Assembly (NCBI RefSeq): GCF_000067045.1
Contig: NC_010125.1
Span: forward strand, 522,001 to 586,000
From: Gluconacetobacter diazotrophicus PA1 5
Lineage (GTDB): Bacteria; Pseudomonadota; Alphaproteobacteria; Acetobacterales; Acetobacteraceae
Length of the DNA stretch: 64,000 bases
Direction: 5' to 3'
Below the pieces are notes generated by a model. It had not been told where the DNA came from. It worked only from the letters and a program-made list of their open reading frames with translations, and searched no databases. Made by a program: the position numbers and the translations under genes. Shown here piece by piece: positions 63,360 to 64,000 of the stretch. Within the stretch, counting starts at the first letter, position 1; each line of letters begins with the position of its first letter.

Positions 63360-64000
63360 ATGACACCTCTGCCTTCGGCACAACAATTGCGGTACCTGAT
63401 CACGCTGGCGGAACTGCGTCATTTCGGCCGTGCGGCGCTGGCCTGTTCGGTCACGCAATCGACGCTGTCGGCCGGAATCCTGGCCCTGGAGCGGCAGTTG
63501 GACGTCCAGTTGCTGGACCGCAACGTCGGCAAGCGCGTGGTCTTCACCCCCATCGGCGACGAAGTCGCCGCCCGGGCGCGATTCGCCCTGGAGACGCTGC
63601 AGGCGGTGCAGGACGTGGCCGATGCCTCGCGCGCGCCCATGACCGGGCTGCTGCGGATCGGGGTCATTCCCACCATCGGCCCCTTCATCATGCCCGGGCT
63701 GGTGTCGCGCCTGCGCCGGCAATTCCCCCAGATCCGCCTGTCGGTGAACGAGGACCTGACCGGCAACGTGATGGACAAGCTGGCGCTGGGCCGGCTGGAC
63801 CTGGTGCTGCTGGCCATGCCCTGCCCGTGCGAAGGCACGGAAACCCTGCCCCTGTGGCGGGACGAATTCATGCTGCTGCTGCCGGCCGACCATGCGCTGG
63901 CCGCCCTCGACTCGATTCCCGTCGAACGGATCGCGGGCGAACGCATGGTGCTGCTGGAAGACGGCCACTGCCTGCGCGAACAGACGCTGTCGCTATGCCG
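63360..64000 (+). CDS. oxyR: LysR-type peroxide sensor OxyR (3' truncated by window edge)
   Basis: 213 codons are visible. The N-terminal LysR helix-turn-helix reads LAELRHFGRAALACSVTQST (17-36). The regulatory domain begins near TGLLRIGVIPTIGPFIMPGL. Both redox cysteines of OxyR are present: Cys204 in LEDGHCLREQ and Cys213 in the last complete codon, equivalent to Cys199 and Cys208 of E. coli. It activates ahpC and other defence genes once its disulfide forms. It is divergent from ahpC. Confidence 0.93.
   Translation, partial: MTPLPSAQQLRYLITLAELRHFGRAALACSVTQSTLSAGILALERQLDVQLLDRNVGKRVVFTPIGDEVAARARFALETLQAVQDVADASRAPMTGLLRIGVIPTIGPFIMPGLVSRLRRQFPQIRLSVNEDLTGNVMDKLALGRLDLVLLAMPCPCEGTETLPLWRDEFMLLLPADHALAALDSIPVERIAGERMVLLEDGHCLREQTLSLC

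Overview
The window is high-GC, densely coded proteobacterial chromosome. The gene content points to an acetic acid bacterium (Acetobacteraceae, Gluconacetobacter/Komagataeibacter-like). Evidence is a membrane PQQ glucose dehydrogenase, a periplasmic sorbosone-dehydrogenase-type PQQ enzyme, a cyanide-insensitive type bd quinol oxidase, several porins and TonB receptors, and the alphaproteobacterial NAD regulator NadQ beside nadABC. No phage, transposon, CRISPR array or origin is visible. Genus assignment is inference.

Layout. 1-4.8 kb: the 3' part of a class I/II aminotransferase, tRNA-His, a reductase/membrane-protein pair, then rplM-rpsI with a clear promoter and terminator. 4.9-10.5 kb: a Bcr/CflA-type MFS exporter, the cydA-cydB-DUF2474 oxidase operon, and an acyltransferase-type membrane protein coupled to a TetR gene with its own palindromic operator. 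10.6-15.8 kb: glucose dehydrogenase, an outer-membrane barrel, an AcoR-like GAF/Fis regulator without an AAA+ domain, and a DUF4112 protein. 16.0-28.8 kb: a six-gene glycogen/trehalose operon, glgA-glgB-glgX-treZ-malQ-treY, mostly coupled by overlapping stop and start codons. 28.9-32.2 kb: a Rieske oxygenase, hutH with a HutC-type operator, and a YaiI-family gene. 32.2-38.6 kb: two TonB-dependent receptors and an orphan lipoprotein. 38.6-40.3 kb: an SDR/TetR divergent pair with a double palindrome between them. 40.5-46.0 kb: an OprP-like porin followed by a complete sulfate ABC transporter. 46.1-51.8 kb: a tripartite RND efflux system. 51.9-56.4 kb: a VOC protein, NnrU, a porin, PsiE and nadQ. 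56.5-60.0 kb: nadABC behind a 33-bp perfect palindrome. 60.0-64.0 kb: a low-molecular-weight phosphatase, a PQQ sugar dehydrogenase, tRNA-Asp, ahpD, ahpC and the divergent 5' part of oxyR.

How the parts fit. Periplasmic PQQ dehydrogenases feed electrons to quinone, and the bd-type oxidase can take them to oxygen. The glg/tre operon can build, branch and trim alpha-1,4-glucan and convert its ends to trehalose; no glgC is present, so ADP-glucose must come from elsewhere. AhpC/AhpD with OxyR form a peroxide-defence set.

The most notable signals are regulatory palindromes beside their probable regulators (nadA, the two TetR genes, gcd) and two genes, glgX and the OprP-like porin, that appear to carry compensating single-base indels. 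I found no convincing wholly new system. The best candidates for new biology are the AAA+-less GAF/Fis regulator with the palindrome upstream of gcd, the porin-sulfate operon, and the uncharacterised lipoprotein at 37.5 kb.
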